A stretch of 5,590 nt of DNA from Actinomycetota bacterium. Lineage in GTDB: Bacteria; Actinomycetota; Actinomycetes; S36-B12. The stretch is from positions 1 to 5,590 of the forward strand of contig JAQCBM010000142.1 of the NCBI GenBank assembly GCA_027729865.1. Direction: 5' to 3'. Every line of letters starts with the position of its first letter. Position 1 is the first letter of the stretch. Made by a program: the position numbers and the translations under genes. Below the pieces are notes generated by a model. That model saw only the letters and a program-made list of their open reading frames with translations, searched no databases and was not told the origin of the DNA. Shown here piece after piece: positions 1 through 5,530 of this stretch.

Positions 1-33
1 TCGAGCGCACGTTGCAACCTTATGTATGGCGGC

Positions 34-47
34 CTATCAGCGGATAG
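34..47. repeat. Small inverted repeat (CTATC-AGCG-GATAG) upstream of proS
   Basis: Bases 34-38 (CTATC) pair perfectly with 43-47 (GATAG) around a 4-base AGCG loop. GGC at 31-33 could also pair with GCC at 52-54 if CGAG (48-51) is bulged. No T-tract follows, so it is not a convincing Rho-independent terminator. It lies just upstream of the predicted proS promoter and could be the 3' end structure of an upstream transcript, a protein-binding site, or chance. Confidence 0.3.
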
Positions 48-52
48 CGAGG

Positions 53-89
53 CCGACCGGCATGCGGCATGAGCACTAGGCTGACGTAG
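53..89 (+). promoter_or_regulatory. Predicted proS promoter giving a leaderless mRNA
   Basis: TAGGCT at 77-82 fits the actinobacterial housekeeping -10 pattern TANNNT. CCGACC at 53-58 is a partial -35 (the GAC core matches TTGACA) with an 18-base spacer. Transcription normally begins about 6-8 bases after the -10, which is 88-90, exactly at the GTG of proS (89). No good Shine-Dalgarno precedes that codon, as expected for a leaderless mRNA, a common class in actinobacteria. The -10 and its position are seen in the sequence; the start site is inferred. Confidence 0.5.
58..71 (+). repeat. 7-bp tandem direct repeat CGGCATG x2 in the proS promoter spacer
   Basis: CGGCATG occurs at 58-64 and again, with no gap, at 65-71. 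The repeat fills most of the space between the predicted -35 and -10 elements of proS. A repeat there could be an operator half-site pair on the same face or simple slippage. Nothing in the sequence decides between these. Confidence 0.4.
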
Positions 90-1858
90 TGATCCTGCGC
101 ATGTCCACGCTGTTGCTGCGCACACTGCGCGATGACCCGGCCGATGCCGAAGTGCCCAGCCACCGGTTGCTGGTGCGAGCGGGCTACGTGCGGCGGATTG
201 CCCCGGGCGTGTTCTCGTGGCTGCCGCTGGGGTATCTGACATTTCGCAACGTGGAGAAGGTTGTCCGCGAGGAAATGGATGCAGCCGGTTTTCAGGAAGT
301 GCACTTCCCGGCGCTAATCCCACGCGAACCGTACGAAGCCACAAACCGTTGGACCGAATACGGCGACAACCTGTTCCGGCTGCAAGACCGGCGCGGGAAT
401 GATTACCTGCTCGGACCCACGCACGAGGAATTGTTCACGCTGATGGTCAAGGGTGAGTACTCGTCGTACAAAGACCTGCCGTTGATCATCTACCAAATCC
501 AAACGAAGTATCGCGACGAAGCACGTCCGCGTGCGGGCATCTTGCGCGGGCGCGAGTTCGTGATGAAGGACTCCTACTCCTTCGATGTGGACGATGCCGG
601 GCTGGAGCGTTCGTACCAGCGCCACCGCGATGCCTATATCTCCACCTTCGATCGCCTTGGTTTGTCCTATGTGATCGTCTCGGCGATGTCCGGGGCGATG
701 GGGGGATCGGCCAGTGAAGAGTTCCTGGCACCGACCCCCGTCGGTGAGGACACCTTCGTGCGCTGCCCCGAATGCGGATTCGCGGCGAACGTGGAAGCGG
801 TTTCGGTGCCCCTGGCGGTCGATGAGCCAATCTCAGTTGGAGCGGCACACGTTGAGGTCACGCCCGATACCCCCACGATCGCGACGTTGGTCGAGGTGTC
901 GAACTCCCGGCCCGAACTGGCGCGCGTGGACGGGGACGTATGGACCGCATCCGACACCTTGAAGAACGTGATCGTGATGCGGGTTTATGCCGATGGCAGC
1001 GAGAAGCCGCTCGCGATTGGTATTCCCGGTGACCGAGAAGTGGATGAGCGCCGGTTGGAAGCAGCGGTCTACCCGGCGGAGATCCGTGCGTTCGAGGAGA
1101 AGGACTTCGAGGCCAACCCCGCGTTGGTCAAGGGATATATCGGCCCTGGTGCCTTGGGACTTTCGGGAACATCGGGAATCGAATACCTGCTCGATCCTCG
1201 GGTTGCCCGGGGAATGGCGTGGATCACCGGTGCGAACGAACCGGGCCGGCACGTGTACGACCTTGTTTACGGCCGTGACTTCGAAGCCGATGGCGTGATC
1301 GACGTCGCCGAAGTTCGCGCCGGAGATGCGTGCCCGTCGTGCGGCGCAGCGGTGGAGATCGCTCGAGGCATCGAGATCGGTCACATCTTCCAACTCGGAC
1401 GCAAGTACGCGCAGGCGCTCGATCTGCAGGTGCAAGACGAATCTGGTGCGTTGGTGACGGTGACCATGGGTTCGTATGGCATCGGAGTCTCGCGAGCGGT
1501 CGCGGCAATTGCCGAGCAGCACCACGACGACAAGGGTCTGATCTGGCCGAGGGAAATCGCGCCGGCAGACATTCACCTGATCGCAACAGGCAAGGACGAT
1601 GCGGTCTTCGCGTTCGCCGATTCGTTGGCGGAATCTTTATCGGCTTCGGGTGTGCGCGTTTTGTTCGATGACCGTCGTGGAGTCTCACCCGGGGTGAAGT
1701 TCAACGATTCCGAACTCATCGGTGTGCCGACCATCGTGGTGGTGGGTCGTGGTTTGGCCGATGGCGTGATCGAGGTGAAGGACCGCGCTACGGGTGATCG
1801 CGCGGACGTTCCGGTGGACGATGCGCTGGCGCACCTGATCGCACTCGTTCGTTCCTGA
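89..1858 (+). CDS. proS: Proline--tRNA ligase (bacterial type, with editing insertion)
   Basis: Class II aminoacyl-tRNA synthetase that attaches proline to tRNA-Pro in the cytoplasm. The 589-residue protein is full length for the bacterial (E. coli-like) type. Motif 1 lies around the SWLPLG stretch (43-48), and TxE of the proline pocket is at THEE (111-114). Motif 2 runs 142-161 (RDEARPRAG... to FVMKD), and motif 3 is GSYGIGVSR (461-469). The INS/YbaK-like domain that hydrolyses Ala-tRNA-Pro spans about 225-410; K292 (TLKN) and H388 (GRH) are my likely counterparts of the E. coli editing residues. The anticodon-binding domain covers about 490-589. CPEC (226-229) and CPSC (415-418) bracket the insertion and could bind zinc. 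The GTG at 89 is chosen because the resulting MILRMS start matches the mycobacterial MITRMS; ATG at 101 is the alternative. The transporter gene follows after 12 bases. Confidence 0.97.
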   Translation: MILRMSTLLLRTLRDDPADAEVPSHRLLVRAGYVRRIAPGVFSWLPLGYLTFRNVEKVVREEMDAAGFQEVHFPALIPREPYEATNRWTEYGDNLFRLQDRRGNDYLLGPTHEELFTLMVKGEYSSYKDLPLIIYQIQTKYRDEARPRAGILRGREFVMKDSYSFDVDDAGLERSYQRHRDAYISTFDRLGLSYVIVSAMSGAMGGSASEEFLAPTPVGEDTFVRCPECGFAANVEAVSVPLAVDEPISVGAAHVEVTPDTPTIATLVEVSNSRPELARVDGDVWTASDTLKNVIVMRVYADGSEKPLAIGIPGDREVDERRLEAAVYPAEIRAFEEKDFEANPALVKGYIGPGALGLSGTSGIEYLLDPRVARGMAWITGANEPGRHVYDLVYGRDFEADGVIDVAEVRAGDACPSCGAAVEIARGIEIGHIFQLGRKYAQALDLQVQDESGALVTVTMGSYGIGVSRAVAAIAEQHHDDKGLIWPREIAPADIHLIATGKDDAVFAFADSLAESLSASGVRVLFDDRRGVSPGVKFNDSELIGVPTIVVVGRGLADGVIEVKDRATGDRADVPVDDALAHLIALVRS

Positions 1859-1860
1859 TT

Positions 1861-1865
1861 AGAGG
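1861..1865 (+). promoter_or_regulatory. Ribosome binding site supporting the TTG start of the TSUP gene
   Basis: AGAGG lies five bases before the TTG at 1871, inside the 12-base proS/transporter gap. It is a modest match to the anti-Shine-Dalgarno sequence, but it is the only one near a start codon here and so favours TTG 1871 over internal GTG codons. Confidence 0.5.
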
Positions 1866-1870
1866 CTTCG

Positions 1871-2629
1871 TTGATCGACCTGGACATCGTGGTCTGGTTG
1901 GCGCTGGCCGCGCTAGTTGCCGGCTGGGTGGATGCGGTGGCCGGTGGCGGTGGCTTGCTGCAGGTGCCAGCGCTGTTGTTGGGTTTGCCTGGGCCAGGCG
2001 TGCAGGCATTGGGAACCAACAAGGTCGCGAGCGTGTTCGGTACGGCGGCGGCTACCGGCACGTATCTGCGCAAGGTTCGCCCCGATCTGCGTGCGGCGTT
2101 GCCGATGGCGGGGCTGGCGTTCATCGGGTCCTTGGCAGGAGCAGCAACCGCGTCCTCGCTGCCGGAGAACGTTTTTCGACCAGTGATCATCGCGCTGCTG
2201 ATCGTGGCGTGGGTGTGGGTGGCGGTGAGTCCGGCGATGGGGTCGGTGGATCGGCTTCGGTTCAGTGGACGGCGCCACATCGCCATCGCTGGCATCGCTG
2301 GCCTTGTCATCGGGTTTTACGACGGCTTGCTGGGTCCAGGAACCGGCTCATTCCTGCTGATCGTGTTGGTGGCGTTGTTGGGCTACTCGTTTCTATCGGC
2401 ATCTGTCACCGCGAAGATCGTCAACCTGGGAACCAATATCGCGGCGATCATCATTTTCGGTTTCGGCGGCTACGTATGGTGGCAGGTCGGCCTGGTGATG
2501 GCGGTGTTCAACGTGCTCGGAGCCGTGGTGGGTGCGCGGATGGCGCTGCGTCGTGGCAGTGGATTTGTCCGCATCGTGTTCTTGGTAGTGGTGGCCGTAC
2601 TGATCGTGCGGTTAATCGTTGCCGGCTAG
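1871..2629 (+). CDS. TSUP (TauE/SafE, YfcA-like) membrane transporter
   Basis: Predicted inner-membrane permease of the TSUP family (TauE/SafE domain), whose studied members move sulfite, sulfoacetate or related sulfur or carbon anions; the substrate here is unknown. The 252 residues are mostly hydrophobic, with about eight membrane segments (roughly 5-24, 29-40, 76-97, 103-120, 137-151, 160-177, 186-208, 210-224, 233-250). The family's duplicated halves are visible: GWVDAVAGGGG (18-28) followed by LGTNKVAS (47-54), and GFYDGLLGPGTGS (148-160) followed by NLGTNIAA (185-192). The start is a TTG after AGAGG. The gene begins 12 bases after proS and in the same frame, so it is probably co-transcribed and possibly translationally coupled. 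It ends seven bases before the convergent DUF4439 gene. Family assignment is firm; the link to proS looks like simple proximity. Confidence 0.9.
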   Translation: MIDLDIVVWLALAALVAGWVDAVAGGGGLLQVPALLLGLPGPGVQALGTNKVASVFGTAAATGTYLRKVRPDLRAALPMAGLAFIGSLAGAATASSLPENVFRPVIIALLIVAWVWVAVSPAMGSVDRLRFSGRRHIAIAGIAGLVIGFYDGLLGPGTGSFLLIVLVALLGYSFLSASVTAKIVNLGTNIAAIIIFGFGGYVWWQVGLVMAVFNVLGAVVGARMALRRGSGFVRIVFLVVVAVLIVRLIVAG

Positions 2630-2636
2630 GTGCGGG

Positions 2637-3047
2637 TTAAGTGGGGAATGCCTGGCTCTGCGCACCCCACTGCACCGCGGCGCGCGCGCTGAGTTGCGCG
2701 CAATTGATCGCGAAGGCGCGGTCTTCGCCTTCGGTGGTTGCAGCGACATCTGCGTTGATGCCCACGAGAGCGTTGTTCAACTGCGCGAGCGCCGTTCGCG
2801 CTGATCGAGCATCGGTGATCGGGGTGGTGGGTTCGAACGCCGGCGGTGGTGCGGGCACGGCCTCGGGGGCGATCATCAGCGAATAGATCTGCATACGACC
2901 TTGGTGTTCGGCGAGTTGCGAGACCGCCTGCCGCTTTGCACCGCCCGTGAGGTAAGCCCCGGCAATGCCAGCTGCGTAGACGAAGCTCTGCTCAGTCTCG
3001 ATAGCTTGGGTGATCGCGGCGATGGCTGCGGCATCGGAGTACGTCAT
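2637..3047 (-). CDS. DUF4439 ferritin-like protein
   Basis: A 136-residue, Ala-rich, helical protein that I assign to the actinobacterial DUF4439 (ferritin-like) family, found beside rimP in many actinomycetes; its function is not established. Helix 1 carries ETEQSFVYAAGIAGAYL (17-33), matching the family's E-x-x-x-x-Y-x-G pattern. Helix 2 carries QLAEHQGRM (44-52) with H48. A Pro-rich linker (about 61-76) leads to a second helical pair (81-104, 107-130), ending with the typical Ala/Trp helix (W127). The second half has few acidic or His candidates for metal ligands, so a complete di-iron site is doubtful. There is no signal peptide. The ATG start overlaps the stop of the upstream lipoprotein gene (ATGA) and has GGAG six bases upstream, so the two genes should be translated together and their products may act together. 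Confidence 0.8.
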   Translation of the reverse strand: MTYSDAAAIAAITQAIETEQSFVYAAGIAGAYLTGGAKRQAVSQLAEHQGRMQIYSLMIAPEAVPAPPPAFEPTTPITDARSARTALAQLNNALVGINADVAATTEGEDRAFAINCAQLSARAAVQWGAQSQAFPT

Positions 3048-3553
3048 GCGTTTCTCCGGACATCGCGAAGTTCGGGAATATGTGAGGACTCCGAAGCCGC
3101 GATGAACGTCAGTGCGCGGACGGTTTCGGCATCCGTGCTGGCATTCGCCGACTCGGCGCGAAGTTCGGCGGCAGCGCGTTCGCGGGCGATGAGTTCGCCG
3201 AGTGCGGGCTTGATGCGTGCTGCGGCCGGAGGGATCGGCGTGATCGCGTCGAGCTGTTCGGGTGTGGCGCCGAGTTCGCTCGCGTGGGCGCGGTGCTGAT
3301 CGGCGATCGCGGTGAGTGTGCCGAGGAGTTCCGGGAAGGCATCGATTGCACCGAGGTGGGCACCGATAAGGGACAGCTCGTCGAGCAGGTTCTCATCGGG
3401 TTGCTCCGGTTCGGTGGGTTGAATCTTGATCGCCTCGAGAGGCGGCTCATCGGAGCCGCAACTGCTGAGCGTGATGAGTCCTAGTGCGCCGAGGGGGACA
3501 CTCGATGCCAAGAGAGCGCGACGTGTCACGGGATGGTGGGCATGGCGTGGCAC
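3044..3553 (-). CDS. Predicted Tat-exported lipoprotein, partner of DUF4439
   Basis: A 169-residue protein with an N-terminal export signal. It has a twin-arginine motif TRRALLA (10-16), a hydrophobic stretch (17-29) and the lipobox LSSC (29-32), so C32 should be lipidated and the mature protein anchored on the outer face of the membrane. After an acidic, Pro-rich linker (35-54) comes an Ala/Leu-rich helical domain with IADQHRAHASEL (83-94; H87, H90), RERAAAEL (124-131) and SESSH (154-158). I know similar lipoproteins beside DUF4439 genes in other actinomycetes, but not a function. The GTG at 3553 is chosen because GGCAGG lies eight bases upstream; GTG at 3529 would still keep the RR and lipobox but has no visible Shine-Dalgarno. 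Its TGA overlaps the DUF4439 ATG by four bases. It is transcribed divergently from rimP. Confidence 0.8.
   Translation of the reverse strand: MPRHAHHPVTRRALLASSVPLGALGLITLSSCGSDEPPLEAIKIQPTEPEQPDENLLDELSLIGAHLGAIDAFPELLGTLTAIADQHRAHASELGATPEQLDAITPIPPAAARIKPALGELIARERAAAELRAESANASTDAETVRALTFIAASESSHIPELRDVRRNA
3054..3057 (-). promoter_or_regulatory. Ribosome binding site of the DUF4439 gene
   Basis: On the minus strand GGAG stands six bases before the ATG at 3047 and lies inside the 3' end of the lipoprotein gene. Together with the ATGA stop/start overlap this indicates coupled translation with its own internal initiation signal. Confidence 0.7.
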
Positions 3554-3562
3554 CGCTCAAGC

Positions 3563-3593
3563 CTGCCATGTTGCGGTTTTCGGCGGCTACACT
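3563..3593 (+). promoter_or_regulatory. Candidate promoter of the rimP-nusA-ylxR operon
   Basis: TACACT at 3588-3593 fits the -10 pattern TANNNT, and CTGCCA at 3563-3568 matches four of six bases of TTGACA, though with a long 19-base spacer. The start would be near 3600, giving a leader of roughly 85 bases before rimP. The -35 overlaps the ribosome binding site of the divergent lipoprotein gene. A second -10-like TAGAGT (3664-3669) is too close to the rimP Shine-Dalgarno to be a good alternative. Confidence 0.4.
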
Positions 3594-3603
3594 CGTGCTC
3601 GGT

Positions 3604-3617
3604 GGTGCTTCGGTACC
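3604..3617 (+). other. UUCG-capped hairpin in the rimP leader RNA
   Basis: GGTGC (3604-3608) pairs with GTACC (3613-3617), including one G-T wobble, around a TTCG loop closed by C-G. C(UUCG)G is an exceptionally stable tetraloop in RNA. An alternative outer pairing is GTGG (3602-3605) with CCAC (3619-3622). There is no U-tract, so it is not a standard terminator. It would sit within a few bases of the predicted 5' end of the operon mRNA and could protect it or serve as a binding site. Confidence 0.4.
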
Positions 3618-3623
3618 TCCACA

Positions 3624-3631
3624 TGACGTCA
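3624..3631. promoter_or_regulatory. 8-bp perfect palindrome TGACGTCA
   Basis: TGACGTCA is self-complementary and lies in the divergent spacer between the lipoprotein gene and rimP. A dimeric regulator could bind it and affect either gene. Only one copy is seen and no known operator is matched, so the role is speculative. Confidence 0.2.
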
Positions 3632-3669
3632 CCACAACCGCACGCACAACAGGATCTCGCCCATAGAGT

Positions 3670-3677
3670 GAAAGGGG
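3670..3677 (+). promoter_or_regulatory. Strong ribosome binding site deciding the rimP start
   Basis: GAAAGGGG ends eight bases before ATG 3686. The same site is 17 bases from the next in-frame ATG (3695), and the earlier in-frame codons from 3533 lie in the leader, so 3686 is the best start. Confidence 0.8.
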
Positions 3678-3685
3678 CCGACGCT

Positions 3686-4150
3686 ATGTCACAGATGTCC
3701 CTTTCGGCCGTGCGAGCAATCGCCGAGCCGGTGGTTGTTGCTGCTGGTTTGGATCTCGAAGACCTCGCCATCGAGAAGGTCGGGCGCCGAGAGAAGGTTT
3801 CGGTGATCGTCGACACCGATGGTGGCGTGAGTTTGGACGCGATCGCAGAAGTGTCGAGTGCTCTGTCTGCAGCGTTGGATGAAGCAGGCGATGTGGCGTC
3901 GTCGTCGTACGTCTTGGAAGTCAGCAGCCCCGGTGTGGATCGGCCCTTGACGTTGCCGCGGCATTGGCGCCGCAACACCGGGCGGTTGGTGGCGATCGAT
4001 CTCGAGGACGGGTCCTCGATCACCGGTCGTCTTACCGGCAGCGACGATTCGACGGTCACCCTCGATGTGAACGGCGAGGCGCAACAACTTGTTTTGGGCC
4101 AGGTGCAGCGCGCGATCGTGCAAGTGGAGTTTTCTCGGGAGGAGGGCTGA
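3686..4150 (+). CDS. rimP: Ribosome maturation factor RimP
   Basis: Cytoplasmic assembly factor that helps the 30S ribosomal subunit mature. The protein has 154 residues. The N-terminal alpha/beta domain (about 5-90) contains VVAAGLDLEDLAIE (17-30), the VIVDTDGGVSLDAIAEVS strand-helix (40-57) and the family signature YVLEVSSPGVDRPL (75-88). The C-terminal SH3-like domain (about 95-150) contains GRLVAIDLEDG (99-109), ITGRLTG (112-118) and VTLDVNG (124-130). The start is fixed by a strong Shine-Dalgarno eight bases upstream; a longer in-frame extension back to 3533 would cover the leader and lacks family similarity. The TGA shares its last base with the nusA ATG, the classic rimP-nusA coupling. 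Expression is probably set by the promoter in the upstream divergent spacer. Confidence 0.96.
   Translation: MSQMSLSAVRAIAEPVVVAAGLDLEDLAIEKVGRREKVSVIVDTDGGVSLDAIAEVSSALSAALDEAGDVASSSYVLEVSSPGVDRPLTLPRHWRRNTGRLVAIDLEDGSSITGRLTGSDDSTVTLDVNGEAQQLVLGQVQRAIVQVEFSREEG
4137..4146 (+). promoter_or_regulatory. Ribosome binding site of nusA inside rimP
   Basis: The purine run GGGAGGAGGG lies in the last codons of rimP (Arg-Glu-Glu-Gly). GGAGG at 4138-4142 is seven bases from ATG 4150. With the shared-base TGATG stop/start it supports both independent and coupled initiation of nusA. Confidence 0.8.
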
Positions 4151-5160
4151 TGGATATCGACGTGAACGCCCTGAAGGCGTTGGTACGTGAGAAGGATCTG
4201 TCGCTCGACCTGGTAGTTGAGACAATCGAGGCTGCATTGTTGGTCGCCTATCAGCGCACCGAAGGCTCGCACGAGAAGGCGCGCGTGCAGTTGGACCGCA
4301 AGAGCGGACACGTGACCGTGTGGGCGTCGGAAGTGAACGACGACGATGAGGTAATCGGCGAGTTCGACGACACCCCGGATGGTTTCGGTCGAATCGCTGC
4401 CACTACCGCACGCCAGGTGTTGCTTACGCGACTGCGTGAGGCCGAGGGCGACGCCACCATGAACGAGTTCACCGGTCGCGAAGGTGATCTGGTGTCTGGG
4501 GTCATCCAGCAATCGAATAACCCGCGCATGGTTCGCGTGGACCTCGGCAAAGTGGAAGCCAACCTGCCGCCCGAAGAGCAAGTCCCCGGTGAGGCATACA
4601 CGCATGGCGAACGCCTCAAAGCGCTCGTGACGGGTGTGCGTCGCGGGTTCAAGGGACCGGTCATAACGATCTCGCGCACCCACCCTGGGTTGGTCAAAGC
4701 GCTGTTCGCCTTGGAGTCACCCGAAATAGCCGACGGCACGGTCGACATCACCGCGATCGCCCGTGAAGCAGGTCATCGCACCAAGATCGCGGTCCGCTCG
4801 AACTCACCTGAGGTGTCGGGCAAGGGAGCATGTATCGGTCCGCAGGGCCAGCGCGTCCGGCACGTGATGAGCGAACTAGGTGGGGAGAAGATCGACATCG
4901 TCGACCACAGCGACGATCCGGCCGAGATGATCGCGCACGCGCTGTCCCCAGCCCGGGTCACGTCGGTGGAGATCGTGGACGCAGGGGCGAAGGCGGCTCG
5001 GGTGCTGGTGCCGGACTACCAGCTGTCCTTGGCGATCGGCCGAGAGGGACAAAACGCCCGGCTCGCGGCCAGGCTCACCGGGTGGCGGATCGACATCCGT
5101 CCCGATGGGGGAAATAGCGCTGGAGCACCGCAGGCACCTACGCCAATGGCGGGCGAGTAG
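4150..5160 (+). CDS. nusA: Transcription termination/antitermination factor NusA
   Basis: RNA polymerase-associated factor that modulates pausing, intrinsic termination and rRNA antitermination. The protein has 336 residues, the short actinobacterial form lacking the C-terminal acidic repeats of E. coli NusA. The RNAP-binding N-terminal domain (1-about 105) includes ETIEAALLVAYQR (24-36) and FDDTPDGFGRIAATTARQV (72-90). The S1 domain spans about 110-177 (REGDLVSGVIQ, 110-120). KH1 covers about 180-250 with GPQG (230-233) in KGACIGPQGQRVRHVMSEL, and KH2 about 255-320 with GREG (297-300) in LAIGREGQNARLAARLTGW. The tail (320-336) is short and Pro/Ala rich. The ATG follows a strong Shine-Dalgarno and overlaps the rimP stop by one base. 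ylxR follows directly. All key KH glycines are present. Confidence 0.98.
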   Translation: MDIDVNALKALVREKDLSLDLVVETIEAALLVAYQRTEGSHEKARVQLDRKSGHVTVWASEVNDDDEVIGEFDDTPDGFGRIAATTARQVLLTRLREAEGDATMNEFTGREGDLVSGVIQQSNNPRMVRVDLGKVEANLPPEEQVPGEAYTHGERLKALVTGVRRGFKGPVITISRTHPGLVKALFALESPEIADGTVDITAIAREAGHRTKIAVRSNSPEVSGKGACIGPQGQRVRHVMSELGGEKIDIVDHSDDPAEMIAHALSPARVTSVEIVDAGAKAARVLVPDYQLSLAIGREGQNARLAARLTGWRIDIRPDGGNSAGAPQAPTPMAGE

Positions 5161-5162
5161 AC

Positions 5163-5480
5163 TTGGGGGCCGGTTCCTCGGGGGACGCTATTCGTCGCGA
5201 CGACGCTCTCGGCCTGGATCAAGGCCCGGTGCGCATGTGCATCGGATGTCGAACTCGAGAGCCGGCGTCGAACCTGGTTCGACTCGTAGCCGATGCCGAT
5301 GCCCGTGGTGGGTGCGTCGTCGACCACGAACGAATCAGACCGGGGCGTGGAGCCCATATCCACCCTCGGGCCGAATGCATCGAGCAGGCGGCGAAGCGCC
5401 GGGCACTTCCCCGGGCGCTGCGCACGCCCAGCGGTGTCGGCCTCGACATCCTGCAGGTGCGTGCGGAGATCCTCGGCTAG
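5163..5480 (+). CDS. ylxR: YlxR/RnpM family RNA-binding protein (DUF448)
   Basis: Small basic nucleic-acid-binding protein nearly always found between nusA and infB; the B. subtilis homologue, RnpM, binds RNase P RNA and modulates RNase P. As drawn it has 105 residues. CIGCR is at 26-30, RPGRGAHIHP at 59-68, C72 follows, and the conserved basic helix AAKRRALPRAL spans 76-86. The start is uncertain. TTG 5163, two bases after the nusA stop, includes GPVR before CIGCR, a sequence that I recall from longer actinobacterial homologues, but it has only a weak Shine-Dalgarno. GTG 5229 (AAGG four bases upstream) or ATG 5235 (AAGG ten bases upstream) would give an 83- or 81-residue core starting right at the CxxC. 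The family call is firm; the N-terminus is not. Confidence 0.93.
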   Translation: MGAGSSGDAIRRDDALGLDQGPVRMCIGCRTREPASNLVRLVADADARGGCVVDHERIRPGRGAHIHPRAECIEQAAKRRALPRALRTPSGVGLDILQVRAEILG

Positions 5481-5530
5481 AGGTTGTACCGTCCGCTAGT
5501 AACCCCGCCCACGAAGGAGTGGTTCGAAAG

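Noticed and set aside
1..88. A T-box or other riboswitch upstream of proS
   Set aside because: Too short, with no T-box sequence or specifier stem visible, and the predicted transcript starts at the GTG itself.
833..1576. Antisense open frame of about 247 codons inside proS
   Set aside because: Shadow of the synthetase reading frame; no motif and no start signal.
1573..2310. Antisense open frame of about 245 codons across the end of proS and the transporter
   Set aside because: Low-complexity Ala/Ser/Thr-rich translation, no family features, and it covers two well-supported genes.
2641..2886. Plus-strand open frame opposite the DUF4439 gene
   Set aside because: The minus-strand frame has a ribosome site, coupling to the lipoprotein gene and family motifs; the plus frame has none.
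3664..3669. TAGAGT as the main -10 of rimP
   Set aside because: The start site would fall within the Shine-Dalgarno sequence (about 3676) and no -35 is visible at the right distance; TACACT at 3588 fits better.
3533..3685. In-frame 51-residue N-terminal extension of RimP
   Set aside because: It spans the promoter and leader region, has no family similarity, and a strong Shine-Dalgarno sits exactly before ATG 3686.
3526..4683. Long antisense open frame of about 385 codons across rimP and nusA
   Set aside because: It is opposite two unmistakable conserved genes. Long antisense frames are common in GC-rich codon usage, and its protein is rich in Arg/Ser/Thr with no recognisable domain.
5471..5483. 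CCTC-GGCTA-GAGG inverted repeat at the ylxR stop as a terminator
   Set aside because: Only a 4-bp stem with no T-tract, and infB is expected to be co-transcribed downstream.
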